A DNA stretch of 64,000 nt from Paenibacillus faecalis (GTDB lineage: Bacteria; Bacillota; Bacilli; Paenibacillales; Paenibacillaceae), in the NCBI RefSeq assembly GCF_900289175.1, contig NZ_LT985747.1:273-64272 (forward strand). Direction: 5' to 3'. The translations under genes were made by a program, and so were the position numbers. The notes below the pieces were generated by a model. That model had not been told where the DNA came from, ran no database searches, and saw only the letters and a list, made by a program, of their open reading frames with translations. This document shows positions 44,357-54,352 of this stretch, one piece after another (positions within the stretch are counted from its first letter, which is position 1; each line of letters starts with the position of its first letter).

Positions 44357-45010
44357 TTACGAATCGAATCGATAAGTCCAGAACGTTTCTTTACCAAAAC
44401 GCTTGATCATCTCATCCTGACTCTGTTCATGCTCGCCTAATATATCCATAAACTGAGAGCGGTGAGCTTTAATGGAGTTTATCTTTTGTTCGATATAATC
44501 AGATACATCATTGACCACATCCGGCTTTCCGATATACTGTTCATGGTTTTTGGAAAATGCGATGCAATGTACGACAGGACGTTTCTCTTCAGGCATTTTC
44601 CGAACAGTTCGGATCACCGCAGCTCCTGTCGCATCATGATCAGGATGAACGCTATATCCCGGGTAAAAAGTGATGATCAATGATGGTTTCAATTCTTGAA
44701 TCAGTGACTTTATTTTTCCATCCAGCACTTCATGCGGCTCGAATTCAATCGTCTTATCATGAAATCCAAGCATTCTCACATCCTGAATTCCGATCGAACG
44801 ACAGGACTCCGCGAGCTCCAGCTTACGAACAGCTGGAAGTGTGATTCGGCTTGCAAACGGCGGATTCCCCATGTTTCGTCCCATTTCTCCTAACGTCAAA
44901 CATGCATAGGTTACCCGAGCTCCTTCATGCACCCGCTTCGCAAGCGTCCCCGATGCACCAAATGATTCATCATCCGGGTGGGGCAATACAACCAGAATGT
45001 TATTCTCCAT
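44357..45010 (-). CDS. bshB2: Bacillithiol biosynthesis deacetylase BshB2
   Basis: About 217 residues from MENNILVVLPHPDDESFG (PHPDDE zinc motif of LmbE-like deacetylases), with AGGAG 12 nt upstream. YPGYSVHPDHDATGAAVI contains the HPDHD site. It deacetylates GlcNAc-malate to GlcN-malate in bacillithiol synthesis. The upstream neighbour is yojF, the same pair as in Bacillus. The bshA/bshC genes are elsewhere. Confidence 0.92.
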   Translation of the reverse strand: MENNILVVLPHPDDESFGASGTLAKRVHEGARVTYACLTLGEMGRNMGNPPFASRITLPAVRKLELAESCRSIGIQDVRMLGFHDKTIEFEPHEVLDGKIKSLIQELKPSLIITFYPGYSVHPDHDATGAAVIRTVRKMPEEKRPVVHCIAFSKNHEQYIGKPDVVNDVSDYIEQKINSIKAHRSQFMDILGEHEQSQDEMIKRFGKETFWTYRFDS

Positions 45011-45034
45011 GCTGTTTCTCATCTCCTGTTCCTC

Positions 45035-45379
45035 TTAAAAGGGCTCCCGGCTGAGCTGTAAAGCGACGACCAGCTTGCCTTGACTGTCATGCCCTGCCAT
45101 AATCAAACGCTCGGTTTCATTTTTTTCAAAATGGGTCAACCCCTCAGCATAAACCCAACCCTGTTCCATCTTTAAACCTACGCGATAAGGGCCGTTTCCA
45201 GAAATCGAGCCATGCGAAAATCGAATCTTCGCATTCGTAATAAAGTTAGCGGCTGGATGCTTGGAACTATCGTGATGAGCGGCGTACGCCCCCGTCGTTA
45301 GCTCAAGATGTATGTACAAATCTTCATCCGTCAGCTTATTGATCATATGTTGTACTTCTGAAAGTTGTATGAGTTCCAT
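45035..45379 (-). CDS. yojF: YojF-family protein (DUF1806)
   Basis: 114 residues from MELIQLSEVQHMINKLTDED, behind GGAGGAGAAT; the frame extends upstream to 45493. LYIHLELTTGAYAAHHD and NGPYRVGLKMEQGWVYAEGL are the conserved core of the family. In Bacillus it is next to bshB2 (yojG), as here. The function is unknown but linked by neighbourhood to bacillithiol. Confidence 0.87.
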   Translation of the reverse strand: MELIQLSEVQHMINKLTDEDLYIHLELTTGAYAAHHDSSKHPAANFITNAKIRFSHGSISGNGPYRVGLKMEQGWVYAEGLTHFEKNETERLIMAGHDSQGKLVVALQLSREPF

Positions 45380-45475
45380 ATTCTCCTCCGGCACAGCTGT
45401 GTAAAGTGACATACCAGCTAATATTATGATTATTTTAACATAATTCGTTAGAAAGGAAACTTGTTTCATTATAAA

Positions 45476-45509
45476 AACACGAAGCATGATCATCTCATGC
45501 TCCGTGTCT
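45476..45509 (-). terminator. Terminator of katE
   Basis: On the minus strand ACACGGAGCATGA and TCATGCTTCGTGT form a stem followed by TTTTATAA, about 40 nt past the katE stop. Confidence 0.75.
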
Positions 45510-45547
45510 TTGATCTACCACTCCATGATTTTCGCTTTCTGCAATAT

Positions 45548-47605
45548 TTAGAACGTTCTGGACCAGTGACGATGCGCTGCAATCGAATCCACGAGTCTTT
45601 GTCCGAATTGCTGCATCGTTTCATCTGGCTGCAAGACTACGATTCCCGGTGCCGTCGCTGTCGGCAAAAGCTCGACACCTTCACCAAGAGCGCCGATCGG
45701 CTTGAAGTGCTGATAAGCTTCTTTAACAAAATCCATTACCTTCGGGTCCATTTTCAGCTCATCTACACTTTGCCTTCCACCGGCTACAAGCACTGCATCA
45801 AACAATACCGAATCAGCGCCAAGCGTTGAATGCTGCACTTCCAATCGGCTCACAGCATCGCTTGTAATGGCGCCCAGCTTAGGGCTCACAACCTCGGCTA
45901 TCACGCCTGCCTCCTTCAACTGTTGCAGCACTGCCGATAACTCTTCATCCCGATAACCATTGCCAGCAAGAACGGCTACTTTACGCGTCATAGGTGATTT
46001 TTTCGTATTCATCATGCTGAGCGCAGGCGATGTTTTCGTGGATGCACTGCCTGATTTTTGCGGCGGAATCGTGCCAATGCCCTCCGAAATGCGACGAGCA
46101 AGCTCTCCATCGACATTGGCGAACGTATCAACGATATTTTGCCGGATTTCTTTACTCTTCACTTTACTAAGCTCAAATTGGAATGCGGAGACGAGATGCT
46201 GCTTCTCTACATCCGACATACTGTTCCAGAACATGGATGCTTGACTGTAATGATCTTTAAAGCTGTCGCTCCGCTGACGGATTTTGCGCCCCTCCACTTT
46301 TTCAGTGTAATGCTCATACCCGCCTTGCTCTGCCGGAACCGGAAACGGTGAATTGTTGGCCATTGCGTTCTTGTGATAACTAACCGGACCCGGATTGATT
46401 GTCATACGATGCATACCGTCCCGCTGATTGTTGTGCACCGGAGCAATAGGCCGGTTGATCGGAATCTCATGAAAGTTTGGACCGCCAAGTCTGGACAACT
46501 GTGTATCCGTATAGGAGAATAAGCGCCCTTGAAGCAGCGGATCATTCGTAAAATCAATACCTGGAACGACATGCCCCGGATGGAATGCGATCTGCTCTGT
46601 CTCAGCAAAGAAATTGTCCGTATTTCGATTTAACGTCATTTTGCCAACGATTCGGACTGGAATTAATTCTTCCGGCCATATTTTGGTCGGATCAAGGATG
46701 TCAAAGTCGAAATTGAACTCTTCCTCTTCCTTGATCATTTGAATCCCCAGTTCAAATTCAGGGTAGTTCCCAGCTTCGATGGCATCCCATAAATCCCGGC
46801 GATTGTAATCCGGATCTTTGCCTCCCAGCTTCTGAGCCTCGTCCCATACAAGGGAGTGAATACCTAGTACAGGTTTCCAGTGAAACTTTACAAAATGCGC
46901 CTCGCCACGCTCATTTACGAACCGGAACGTATGTACACCAAAGCCCTCCATCATACGGAAGCTGCGTGGGATAGCCCGGTCTGACATAGCCCACATGACC
47001 ATGTGCACGCTTTCGGTGTTGTTAGCTACGAAATCCCAGAACGTATCATGGGCAGACTGTGCTTGCGGTATTTCATTGTGCGGCTGAGGCTTCACGGCAT
47101 GGATGAAATCCGGAAACTTCATCGCATCCTGTACGAAAAACACCGGCATATTATTGCCGACGAGATCATAATTGCCTTCCTCTGTGTAAAATTTAGTCGC
47201 AAATCCTCTCACATCTCGCACCGTATCTGCAGAGCCTCTGGAACCAGCTACGGTTGAAAATCTGACAAATACAGGTGTTTTCACCGATGGATCCTGTAAA
47301 AATTTTGCTCTCGTATACTCTTTCAGCGACTCATAAACCTGAAAATAACCATGGGCACCAAATCCTCTGGCGTGAACGACTCGTTCCGGAATACGTTCGT
47401 GGTCAAAGTGAGTCATCTTCTCTCTGAAGTGAAAATCTTCCATTAAGGTAGGTCCACGTGCCCCAGCTTTCAAAGAATGCTCATCCTCTGACACTCGCAA
47501 ACCTTGATTCGTTGTCATAGGCTGGTTGTCATCATAAACTTTAAATTGTTCCAGCTGCTCATCTTTTTTTGTCTTCTCTTGGTTTGAATTACGATGTTTG
47601 TCCAT
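45548..47605 (-). CDS. katE: Large-subunit catalase (clade 2, KatE/HPII type)
   Basis: 685 residues from MDKHRNSNQEKTKKDEQLEQ, RBS GAGGAGG. The catalase core has the distal His in RVVHARGFGAHGYFQ and the proximal heme Tyr in LFSYTDTQLSRLG. After the core (about 530) comes an extra flavodoxin/DJ-1-like C-terminal domain (KVAVLAGNGYRDEELSAVLQ, VLVAGGRQSVDEL), which marks the large-subunit clade. It breaks down H2O2; homologues in spore formers are often sigma-B or spore-linked. Confidence 0.95.
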   Translation of the reverse strand: MDKHRNSNQEKTKKDEQLEQFKVYDDNQPMTTNQGLRVSEDEHSLKAGARGPTLMEDFHFREKMTHFDHERIPERVVHARGFGAHGYFQVYESLKEYTRAKFLQDPSVKTPVFVRFSTVAGSRGSADTVRDVRGFATKFYTEEGNYDLVGNNMPVFFVQDAMKFPDFIHAVKPQPHNEIPQAQSAHDTFWDFVANNTESVHMVMWAMSDRAIPRSFRMMEGFGVHTFRFVNERGEAHFVKFHWKPVLGIHSLVWDEAQKLGGKDPDYNRRDLWDAIEAGNYPEFELGIQMIKEEEEFNFDFDILDPTKIWPEELIPVRIVGKMTLNRNTDNFFAETEQIAFHPGHVVPGIDFTNDPLLQGRLFSYTDTQLSRLGGPNFHEIPINRPIAPVHNNQRDGMHRMTINPGPVSYHKNAMANNSPFPVPAEQGGYEHYTEKVEGRKIRQRSDSFKDHYSQASMFWNSMSDVEKQHLVSAFQFELSKVKSKEIRQNIVDTFANVDGELARRISEGIGTIPPQKSGSASTKTSPALSMMNTKKSPMTRKVAVLAGNGYRDEELSAVLQQLKEAGVIAEVVSPKLGAITSDAVSRLEVQHSTLGADSVLFDAVLVAGGRQSVDELKMDPKVMDFVKEAYQHFKPIGALGEGVELLPTATAPGIVVLQPDETMQQFGQRLVDSIAAHRHWSRTF

Positions 47606-47836
47606 TCGTTCAACCTCCTCATCATGTGTTAGTCGGCGAATAAAACAATGGATAAAGCCGAAGATAATGACAGCTTTTGACTCTGTTTTTTTATTACCCG
47701 TTCTGCAAATGTCCGAATCCATCTTCATTATTTCTTCATGAAGTGATGATGGAAATTAAAAAAACCTTCCCTTCAATCTCTTGGAAGTTAGCAACTGCCA
47801 AAAGACGAAGAAAAGATTTCTATGGTTGGAATACGG

Positions 47837-48910
47837 CTACGCTTCTTCCCACTTTTCCCTGAAAAACCTGTTGTAAATACGTGAAACTAAAATTTTGAGC
47901 ACCATATACATCGGGATGATAATGATGATTCCGAAAATCCCGAACAGATCACCACCGGCAAATACAAGTATGATTGTAGTTAACGGGTGAATGTCCAGCT
48001 GCTTTCCGAAAATATAAGGTGCCAAGAGGTTGTCCTGTATTTGCTGTGCAACAAGAATGATAATCAGAGCCCAAATCGCAGTAGAAGGCGACTCTACGAA
48101 TCCGATAATGACGATCGGAATAGATGACAGTATCGCCCCGACAAAAGGAATAAAATTCATAATCACCGCAACAATCGTTAACAACGATGCATAAGGCAGG
48201 TCGATGATGAGAAATCCGATATACATAAGCACACCGAGCGCAACATTAACCAGTACTCTTCCTACAATAAAGTTGCTCAGTGCCTTATCGATTTCTTCCA
48301 TCGTCTCGGTTCCTTCTTCACGAAAACGCTTCGGCAAGAAACTGACAATTCTCTGACCGAATTTCCCGCCCTCTTTTAACATAAAGAAGAGAAAGATCGG
48401 AAAGGTAAACAGTATAATCGCGAAGTTCGAGAAAAAAGAAACCAGGCTCGACATATAATTGGTCAGAAATGAAAATCCTTTATTTAAAAACTCTGTAATC
48501 TGATCTGTTCTGTTGCTATCTTCCGGAAATAAATTAGATAAAAAAGTTGTATTTTTCAGCTGCTCCAGCTGATTTCCCAAAGCGGTAAACAAGCTCGGTG
48601 CGTTTTCCTGAAGAGCGATGATCTGCTTGCTTAACGAAGGCCAGACTCCCCACACAAATCCTGCAAGCATAAAAGCGATCACAACATAAAGAAACAGCAC
48701 AGACAGTGAACGATTTATCTTTTTCTTTTCCAAAAAATTAACGGCCGGACGGAGCAAATAGTAAAAGAACCCTGCGATCAAGACAGGAACAATGATAAGA
48801 AGGCTGAACAATGAAATGATCGGTTTGAATATAAAACTTACATGTGATCCCAGGTAGACGATGATCAGCATCAAAATGATACCGATACATATTTTATAAA
48901 ATTTATTCAT
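47837..48910 (-). CDS. AI-2E family transporter
   Basis: About 357 residues from MNKFYKICIGIILML; the frame extends to 49018. Seven to eight membrane segments. IVAVIMNFIPFVGAILSSIP and FAGGDLFGIFGIIIIIP are conserved in the family (PF01594). Members include the TqsA exporter and Na+/H+ antiporters; no substrate can be named here. Confidence 0.87.
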   Translation of the reverse strand: MNKFYKICIGIILMLIIVYLGSHVSFIFKPIISLFSLLIIVPVLIAGFFYYLLRPAVNFLEKKKINRSLSVLFLYVVIAFMLAGFVWGVWPSLSKQIIALQENAPSLFTALGNQLEQLKNTTFLSNLFPEDSNRTDQITEFLNKGFSFLTNYMSSLVSFFSNFAIILFTFPIFLFFMLKEGGKFGQRIVSFLPKRFREEGTETMEEIDKALSNFIVGRVLVNVALGVLMYIGFLIIDLPYASLLTIVAVIMNFIPFVGAILSSIPIVIIGFVESPSTAIWALIIILVAQQIQDNLLAPYIFGKQLDIHPLTTIILVFAGGDLFGIFGIIIIIPMYMVLKILVSRIYNRFFREKWEEA

Positions 48911-49078
48911 GCTAATCAGCAGATCCCCCATAACGAATGATGTAATTACTATATGTCTGAAATGTATTATATCAGAACATCGCTTATGTCCAAAATGCTG
49001 AACATGGTGAACGTGCATAATGATAACGGTTAGAGGAAAATATAAGCTTTAAAGCTATTGTCCCGGGGGTTTATTAAG

Positions 49079-49456
49079 ATGTCACAACGTACGATCACTA
49101 TTATTATCGCAGCTCTACTCTTTGCTATAGGAGGTGTCTTGCTTATTAGCCAGCATTTCATGTTGGAAGCAAAGCATCCTAATTTCAAAGAAAAAATAGC
49201 GAAAATTTCGGATTATGCGATCCAGCAGAAATGGGAAGAAGCTGAGCAAATGTATCAAGCTGCGCGTGAGCAGCTTGATCGAGCTGCCGCCATTATGGTC
49301 ATCAAATACGACAGTGAAGTATATTTGATGCTGGAAACGGTACTCGAGCGGATGGAAGCGGCCATTATTGTTCACGATCAGGCTGGAGCTGTGCGTGAAG
49401 CAAAAACCGCGATGATACTGTATGACAGCATCACCTCTGTCACACTCCACCCATAG
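49079..49456 (+). CDS. DUF4363-family protein
   Basis: About 125 residues from MSQRTITIIIAALLFAIGGV. One N-terminal membrane segment precedes a helical domain (KISDYAIQQKWEEAEQMYQA, LETVLERMEAAIIVHDQ). The pattern fits DUF4363, which is usually encoded just ahead of a DUF421/YetF-type gene, as here. The function is unknown. Confidence 0.77.
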   Translation: MSQRTITIIIAALLFAIGGVLLISQHFMLEAKHPNFKEKIAKISDYAIQQKWEEAEQMYQAAREQLDRAAAIMVIKYDSEVYLMLETVLERMEAAIIVHDQAGAVREAKTAMILYDSITSVTLHP

Positions 49457-49504
49457 AGTTGATTGCTTTTATGGAGCGTACATATAAAAAGGAGTTGCAA
49501 TTTT

Positions 49505-50206
49505 ATGTTGGCCAGTCTACTTGTTTATACTACACGAGCCGTTATCGTCATTTTTTTCACATGGTTAATCGTTAACTTGATGGGTAAAAAGTCAGCAGCT
49601 CAAATGACCCCTTATGAAATGGCGTTGTTATTTATTATTTCCAACGTAGCTTCTCAGCCCCTCTTGCTGCAAGATCCGCTTCGGACAGGCATTGCACTCA
49701 TTACTCTTTTCCTCGTTGTAGCCTTTCTTGCACGTCTATCGTTATTCAAGCCCTTCTATGAAATGGACTCCAAACCCAGTATGCTCATCATAAAAGGCCA
49801 GATCGATGAAGTCGCACTGCGTAAAAACCGTATGAACCTCCCGATGTTATGCTCACAACTGCGACTTCAAGGATACTTTAAGATACAAGATGTCCATTAT
49901 GCGATTCTGGAATCAAACGGAGAACTGTCCATATTGCCAAACTCAGGTATCCGCCCTGTAACACCGCAAGACTTGAAATTAAAGCTTCAGCAGGAAGAAC
50001 CGGCGATCGTTGTTATTATGGACGGGAACTTGATGTTTGAAAATTTACGGCTAAGCGGATTTGATGAAGCCTGGCTATCAAAGCAGCTGCATCAGCAGCT
50101 CGGCAATGACGATGTGCGGCAGGTTTTTTTTGCCGAAATAGCAGGCGGACAATTATATGCACTCCCGTACAGCAAACGAAAAAATAAATCGTTTAAAAAA
50201 AATTAA
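49505..50206 (+). CDS. YetF-like DUF421 membrane protein
   Basis: 233 residues from the ATG at 49505 behind AAAAAGGAG; the frame extends to 49463. Three membrane segments (residues 5-25, 35-50, 58-78), with LVNLMGKKSAAQMTPYEMAL (cf. R-x-x-G-K-x-x-x-x-x-T-x-x-(D/E)) and a soluble DUF421 domain starting PSMLIIKGQIDEVALRKNRM. Ends 4 nt into the converging ABC-F gene. Confidence 0.85.
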   Translation: MLASLLVYTTRAVIVIFFTWLIVNLMGKKSAAQMTPYEMALLFIISNVASQPLLLQDPLRTGIALITLFLVVAFLARLSLFKPFYEMDSKPSMLIIKGQIDEVALRKNRMNLPMLCSQLRLQGYFKIQDVHYAILESNGELSILPNSGIRPVTPQDLKLKLQQEEPAIVVIMDGNLMFENLRLSGFDEAWLSKQLHQQLGNDDVRQVFFAEIAGGQLYALPYSKRKNKSFKKN

Positions 50207-51733
50207 CTCCAGTCTTGCACCGACCATACGTGTGTCACCCAATCCAAATAGAAATCAGGCTCGTGAGAAACAAGGATAATCGTACCTTCATACCGGGTTA
50301 AAGCCTCTTTCAGCGCTTCTTTGGCATGAACATCAAGATGGTTAGTCGGTTCGTCCAGCACAAGCACATTGGCTCGTGTAATCATCAGCTTGCACAATCG
50401 CACCTTAGCCTGCTCGCCGCCGCTAAGCTGCGATATCGAACGACGGATATGCTTATCGGTCAAGCCGGAGCTTGCCAGCGTCTGCCTGATTTCTTTTTGC
50501 GTGAGGTCAGGACGACAGTTCCATAAATACGTAAGCGGCGTCTCTTGAGATGTCTCATGTTCCTGCGCATAATAAGCGACCTGAACACCATCACCTATGT
50601 GCAATATGCCGCCTAATGGCGAAATATTACCGATCAATGTTTTCAGCATCGTTGATTTTCCGATTCCGTTATAGCCGGTTATGGCAATCTTCTCACCGCG
50701 TGTTACTACAAAATCCTTTGGGCTGAAAAGCGGCTGGATATACCCGAACTGAAGCTGCTTCGCTTCGACAATTTTGCTGACCGGCTCTTTATTCACTGTA
50801 AACTTGAAGCGTGGTTTAGGCGTTGTCTTCTGAATCTCGATGCGCTGAATTTTACTCAACATTTTCTCTCTGCTTTTTGCCTGCTTAGCATTGCGATTCC
50901 GGTTCTTCTGCACAAAGCTTTCAAGCCTGCTGATTTCTTTCTGCTGTCTTGCGTAAGCATCATGCAGCTGATGACGGCTCAGCTTATATTGATCTTTGAA
51001 AGCAGCGTAATTTCCGGTATATCGTTTAATATGATGATGCTCCAAATGGAAGATCGTACTTGTCACTTCGTTCATGAATTCCTCATCATGTGACACGACC
51101 ATATAAGCTGACTCATAACGTTTTAAATAACCGATTAACCACTCGATATGAACATGATCCAAATAGTTGGTCGGCTCATCCAGCAACAGCACGTCCGGTT
51201 TAGCCAGTAACAGCTTCCCCAGCAGCAGCCGATCGCTGCCCTCCGCTCAGTTCTCTCACATCACGGTCTAAACCGATATCCACAATACCCAAACCAGCGG
51301 CGACCTCTTGAATTTTTAAATCCAAATTGTAAAAATCATAGTGTTCAAGGCTATTCTGAAGCTGTCCGTATTGCGATAATAAAGATTCCATATGATCTGA
51401 TGTAGAAGTCATTTTTTCTGCCAGCTGAAGCATGTTTCGTTCCTGATCATACAGATGACGGAATACATCCTGCAGCGCTTCCAGCACCGTTAGTCCTGCC
51501 TTTAAATCCTGATGTTGCTCCAGAAACCCCACCCTTACTCCCGGCATCCATGTAATTGATCCGGAATCCGGGATGATCTCCTCAGTCAGCATGCGGAGCA
51601 GTGTTGATTTGCCAGCTCCATTACTCCCGACTAGTCCTGCGTGTTCTCCTTTTAACAGCCGGAACTCCAGACCGCTAAATAATAATTTATCTCCATACGT
51701 ATGCTTAAGTTGTTCTACGTTTACAATACTCAT
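50203..51733 (-). pseudogene. ABC-F ATPase gene with a single frameshift
   Basis: Two frames make one ABC-F protein of about 510 residues. The first starts at MSIVNVEQLKHTYGDK (51733, RBS AGGAGAGAG) with Walker A GLVGSNGAGKSTLLRM and runs to RELSGGQRS. The second resumes RLLLGKLLLAKPDVLLLDEPT and carries the whole second ATPase (ITGYNGIGKSTMLKT, SQLSGGEQAKVRLCKLM, VLVLDEPTNHLD). The break is at about 51225-51235, where one base is missing in a GCTGCTGCTG stretch. No membrane domain, as in ribosome-protecting ABC-F factors. The attenuator leader supports an antibiotic-resistance role. Sequencing error, phase variation or real loss are all possible. Confidence 0.85.
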
Positions 51734-51818
51734 CCTTACTCTCTCCTTAGGTTTCAATTCTGAAGCCAACCGAAAAGAGCAATAGGAAAGAACGATCTTC
51801 AATTTATATAGATATAGC

Positions 51819-51852
51819 AAAAAATGGGTAAGGTGAACACACCCTACCCATT
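51819..51852 (-). terminator. Second leader terminator ahead of the ABC-F gene
   Basis: On the minus strand AATGGGTAgGGTG and CACCtTACCCATT form a stem followed by TTTTTGC, about 85 nt before the ABC-F start codon. Confidence 0.8.
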
Positions 51853-51919
51853 ACAATATAACATTGTAAAGACAAGGAAGAATGACGTTCTGATCTACTG
51901 TTCTTCGGTTGGAATAGCT

Positions 51920-51949
51920 AAAAAAGGGCAGACCTCTCCCGTCTATCCC
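51920..51949 (-). terminator. First leader terminator ahead of the ABC-F gene
   Basis: On the minus strand GGGaTAGAC and GTCTGCCC pair across GGGAGAG and are followed by TTTTTTAG. The stop codon of the upstream ORF lies inside the 5' arm, so a ribosome stalled near the uORF end would stop this hairpin forming. Confidence 0.7.
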
Positions 51950-51984
51950 ATTCTCCGAATTAAAACAGTAGACAAAAAGAACAT
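51943..51984 (-). CDS. 13-residue leader peptide of the ABC-F gene
   Basis: ATG at 51984 with the very strong GTGAGGAGGAAG upstream encodes MFFLSTVLIRRMG and ends in TAG. The stop overlaps a terminator stem. This is the layout of ribosome-mediated attenuation leaders known for vmlR, lmo0919 and msr-type ABC-F genes, in which a drug-stalled ribosome lets transcription proceed. It is too short for ordinary gene finding. Confidence 0.7.
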   Translation of the reverse strand: MFFLSTVLIRRMG

Positions 51985-52040
51985 TTATCTTCCTCCTCAC
52001 TTCAAGTATTGTTGATCATTGGTACATATACGACACTTGC

Positions 52041-52070
52041 AGTATAACCGGATGATCGAGAATAAGTCAA
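52041..52070 (-). promoter_or_regulatory. Promoter of the ABC-F leader transcript
   Basis: On the minus strand TTGACT (52065-52070), 18 bp and TATACT (52041-52046) precede the leader ORF by about 55 nt. Confidence 0.6.
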
Positions 52071-52166
52071 TACTAGGGGTCCCTATGGAAGCCGGCCAAT
52101 GAAAATTAGGCTATCAACCAAAAGGGGATTACTGCTTTTCCTCACTCGCGTTTGTCGACAGATGTA

Positions 52167-52203
52167 CAAAAAGAAGCCGCTTCCTTCTAACCGGAAGCGG
52201 CCT
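52167..52203 (-). terminator. Terminator of the BIG2-repeat gene
   Basis: On the minus strand GCCGCTTCC and GGAAGCGGC form a stem followed by TTCTTTTT. Confidence 0.85.
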
Positions 52204-52210
52204 GTATGAA

Positions 52211-54352
52211 TTACTTGACATAGACCGTTATAGTCACCGTTTTATTACCATACTTCGCTTTGATACGCGTCGAACCTTTATCCTTCGCTACAATTTTACC
52301 GTTAGACACGGTAGCAACAGAGCTTTTGCTGGTGGACCATTGCGCGCTGCTAGTGACGTTATTGGACTTGCCGGTATCATATTCAGCCATCAATTGAACG
52401 GTTTTAATATCACCCGGCTTCAGGTACAGCTTCTTCTCGCTCGGGATCAGCTTCTTCAGTTTCGGTACCACTTTCACCTTGATGCTTACGTTAATACCCT
52501 GATACGAACCGCTAACGGTTGCAGTACCTTCTCCTACAGCTTTAACGGAAGAACGGCTCGTTGTTACAACGGTTGGATCAGATGATACCCAATTCATCTT
52601 AGACGACAGTGTGACCGATTTCCCATTGGAGTAATATCCTGTCGCTTTAATCGATTTAGATTTCTTGATATTCAATTCTATCGTTTCCGGATTGACAACG
52701 ATCTTAACGATTTCTCGCTCTACCGCTACCGGAATCTTGATACTTTGATTTAAATACGTACCTTTCAGAGTGGCAGAACCATTGGTCAGTCCTTTAATTT
52801 TTCCGTCTTTTATAACAGCGACCGATCCTGTCAAAGACCATTCTATAAGAGAGCTCACATCTTCTTCGTCGCCATTCTCATAAACAGCCGTAACCTGCGG
52901 CAGAGCTGCCGTTTTGCCTGTAACGATCTGGTATTCCTCAATCGATGGCAAGAGGATAAGCACCTTCTCATTAACGGTAACGCTTACCTCAACGACTTCT
53001 TTGCTGCCTATTTTTCCGGTCAATACCGCTTCGCCTTTACCTTTGGCGTTAACCTTGCCATCATCTACCGTGACTACATTCTCATCGCTTGTAATCCATT
53101 GTACATGTTTACTGAAATCCTGCTTTTCATTGTCGAGCAATGTCCCCGTTACTTTAGGGGTAGATTTGGATTCATCTTTGAGAAGTTTCATTTCGGATTC
53201 AGCTGCCACAAACTCGGTAACAGTCGGTAATACCGTTACTCTAAATTCCTTGGTCAATCCCATATATGAAACCTTGATCGTAGAACTTCCGGTTGCTTTT
53301 GCCATCAATTTGCCGTTGTCTACCGTTACCGCCAGCGGATTTGAAGAAGTCCAAGTTGCTGCAACCTCCACAGATTGCGTTGCGGCATTACGAACCGAGG
53401 CCGTAATCGTTTTGGATTCATTCAAAAACATTAGTGGATTTTTAATGAATTCCATCTCATCCAAAATCAACGCTTCGTATGGATTTCGCACATAAACATC
53501 AATCTTCGCAGAATTTCCTAAATACGTCGCGGTGATCGTCGCTTTACCTAATGCAACGGGCTCAAGCTTTCCATCAACGATTTTAGCTACTGAATTGTCC
53601 GAAGACTTTAGCTCCGCTTTATCAGACACATCCGTACCCAGTCCCGCTTCAGAATCCGAAGTTCTTGCAAAAACTTTGACGGTTTCAGGCTGATCTCCTA
53701 CGAGCCACTCCTGCTTCAAATTCGGATCGATGGCAAGCTTCTCGTATGGAGATATCACTTTTACTTTATACGATGCACTGAGACCTTTATATTTAGCCGT
53801 AACAGTAGCACTGCCTCTACCGATCAGTTTCAACTTGCCTTTATCAACAGTCACAACTCCTTCATCGGAGGAGGACCAGCTTGCTTCCGAAGTGACATCA
53901 TTCGTACCATCAGCCAGCGCCTTGACTTCAATGCCTTCTTCACCGAGCTTGTACTCAACTTCTTTCGGCTGGTTAATTTCAAACTTTTCAGCCGCATAGC
54001 TTGAAATGACCTTAATCGTTGCAATGGCACCTTTATACTTCGCTGTAATAGTTGCAGTTCCTTTATCAAGCGGCGTAAGCAGCCCGCCTTCTACCTTAAC
54101 AATCTTGGTGTTGGAAGAAGTCCAGGTCGCCTCATTCGTTACATCTCTCTTTGTCGAAGAGCCTTCAATCGTTGCCAGAACGCGAAGCTGTTTCGTCGAC
54201 TCGCTAACTGTAAGATGAATTTCTTTCTCCGAAGTGTCAAAATCGATAGATGTTAAATCCCCGCTAGCCGCTAGAGCACTTGAGGGAAACACCATAGCCA
54301 GCATCATCACAATGATTAGAAATAACTTGGGCGCTTTCCTGTTAAAGATCAT
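52211..54352 (-). CDS. Secreted protein made of eight BIG2 Ig-like repeats
   Basis: 713 residues. A signal peptide (APKLFLIIVMMLAMVFPSSALAA) is followed by eight tandem bacterial Ig-like (BIG2) repeats of 80-90 residues. Each has a W-x-S-S-(D/N)-x-x-(V/A) strand, a V-x-x-G-x-(L/I/V) turn and a G-x-(A/S)-x-(I/V)-x-(A/G)-x-Y end (for example WTSSNTKIVKVEGGLLTPLD). There is no catalytic domain, LPxTG motif or SLH domain, so it is probably released or held non-covalently. Divergent from the phosphodiester glycosidase gene. Confidence 0.88.
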   Translation of the reverse strand: MIFNRKAPKLFLIIVMMLAMVFPSSALAASGDLTSIDFDTSEKEIHLTVSESTKQLRVLATIEGSSTKRDVTNEATWTSSNTKIVKVEGGLLTPLDKGTATITAKYKGAIATIKVISSYAAEKFEINQPKEVEYKLGEEGIEVKALADGTNDVTSEASWSSSDEGVVTVDKGKLKLIGRGSATVTAKYKGLSASYKVKVISPYEKLAIDPNLKQEWLVGDQPETVKVFARTSDSEAGLGTDVSDKAELKSSDNSVAKIVDGKLEPVALGKATITATYLGNSAKIDVYVRNPYEALILDEMEFIKNPLMFLNESKTITASVRNAATQSVEVAATWTSSNPLAVTVDNGKLMAKATGSSTIKVSYMGLTKEFRVTVLPTVTEFVAAESEMKLLKDESKSTPKVTGTLLDNEKQDFSKHVQWITSDENVVTVDDGKVNAKGKGEAVLTGKIGSKEVVEVSVTVNEKVLILLPSIEEYQIVTGKTAALPQVTAVYENGDEEDVSSLIEWSLTGSVAVIKDGKIKGLTNGSATLKGTYLNQSIKIPVAVEREIVKIVVNPETIELNIKKSKSIKATGYYSNGKSVTLSSKMNWVSSDPTVVTTSRSSVKAVGEGTATVSGSYQGINVSIKVKVVPKLKKLIPSEKKLYLKPGDIKTVQLMAEYDTGKSNNVTSSAQWSTSKSSVATVSNGKIVAKDKGSTRIKAKYGNKTVTITVYVK

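Noticed and set aside
47606..47728. N-terminal extension of the catalase by 41 residues
   Set aside because: No RBS at the upstream Met, whereas GAGGAGG precedes the Met at 47605; clade 2 catalases start with a similar hydrophilic tail.
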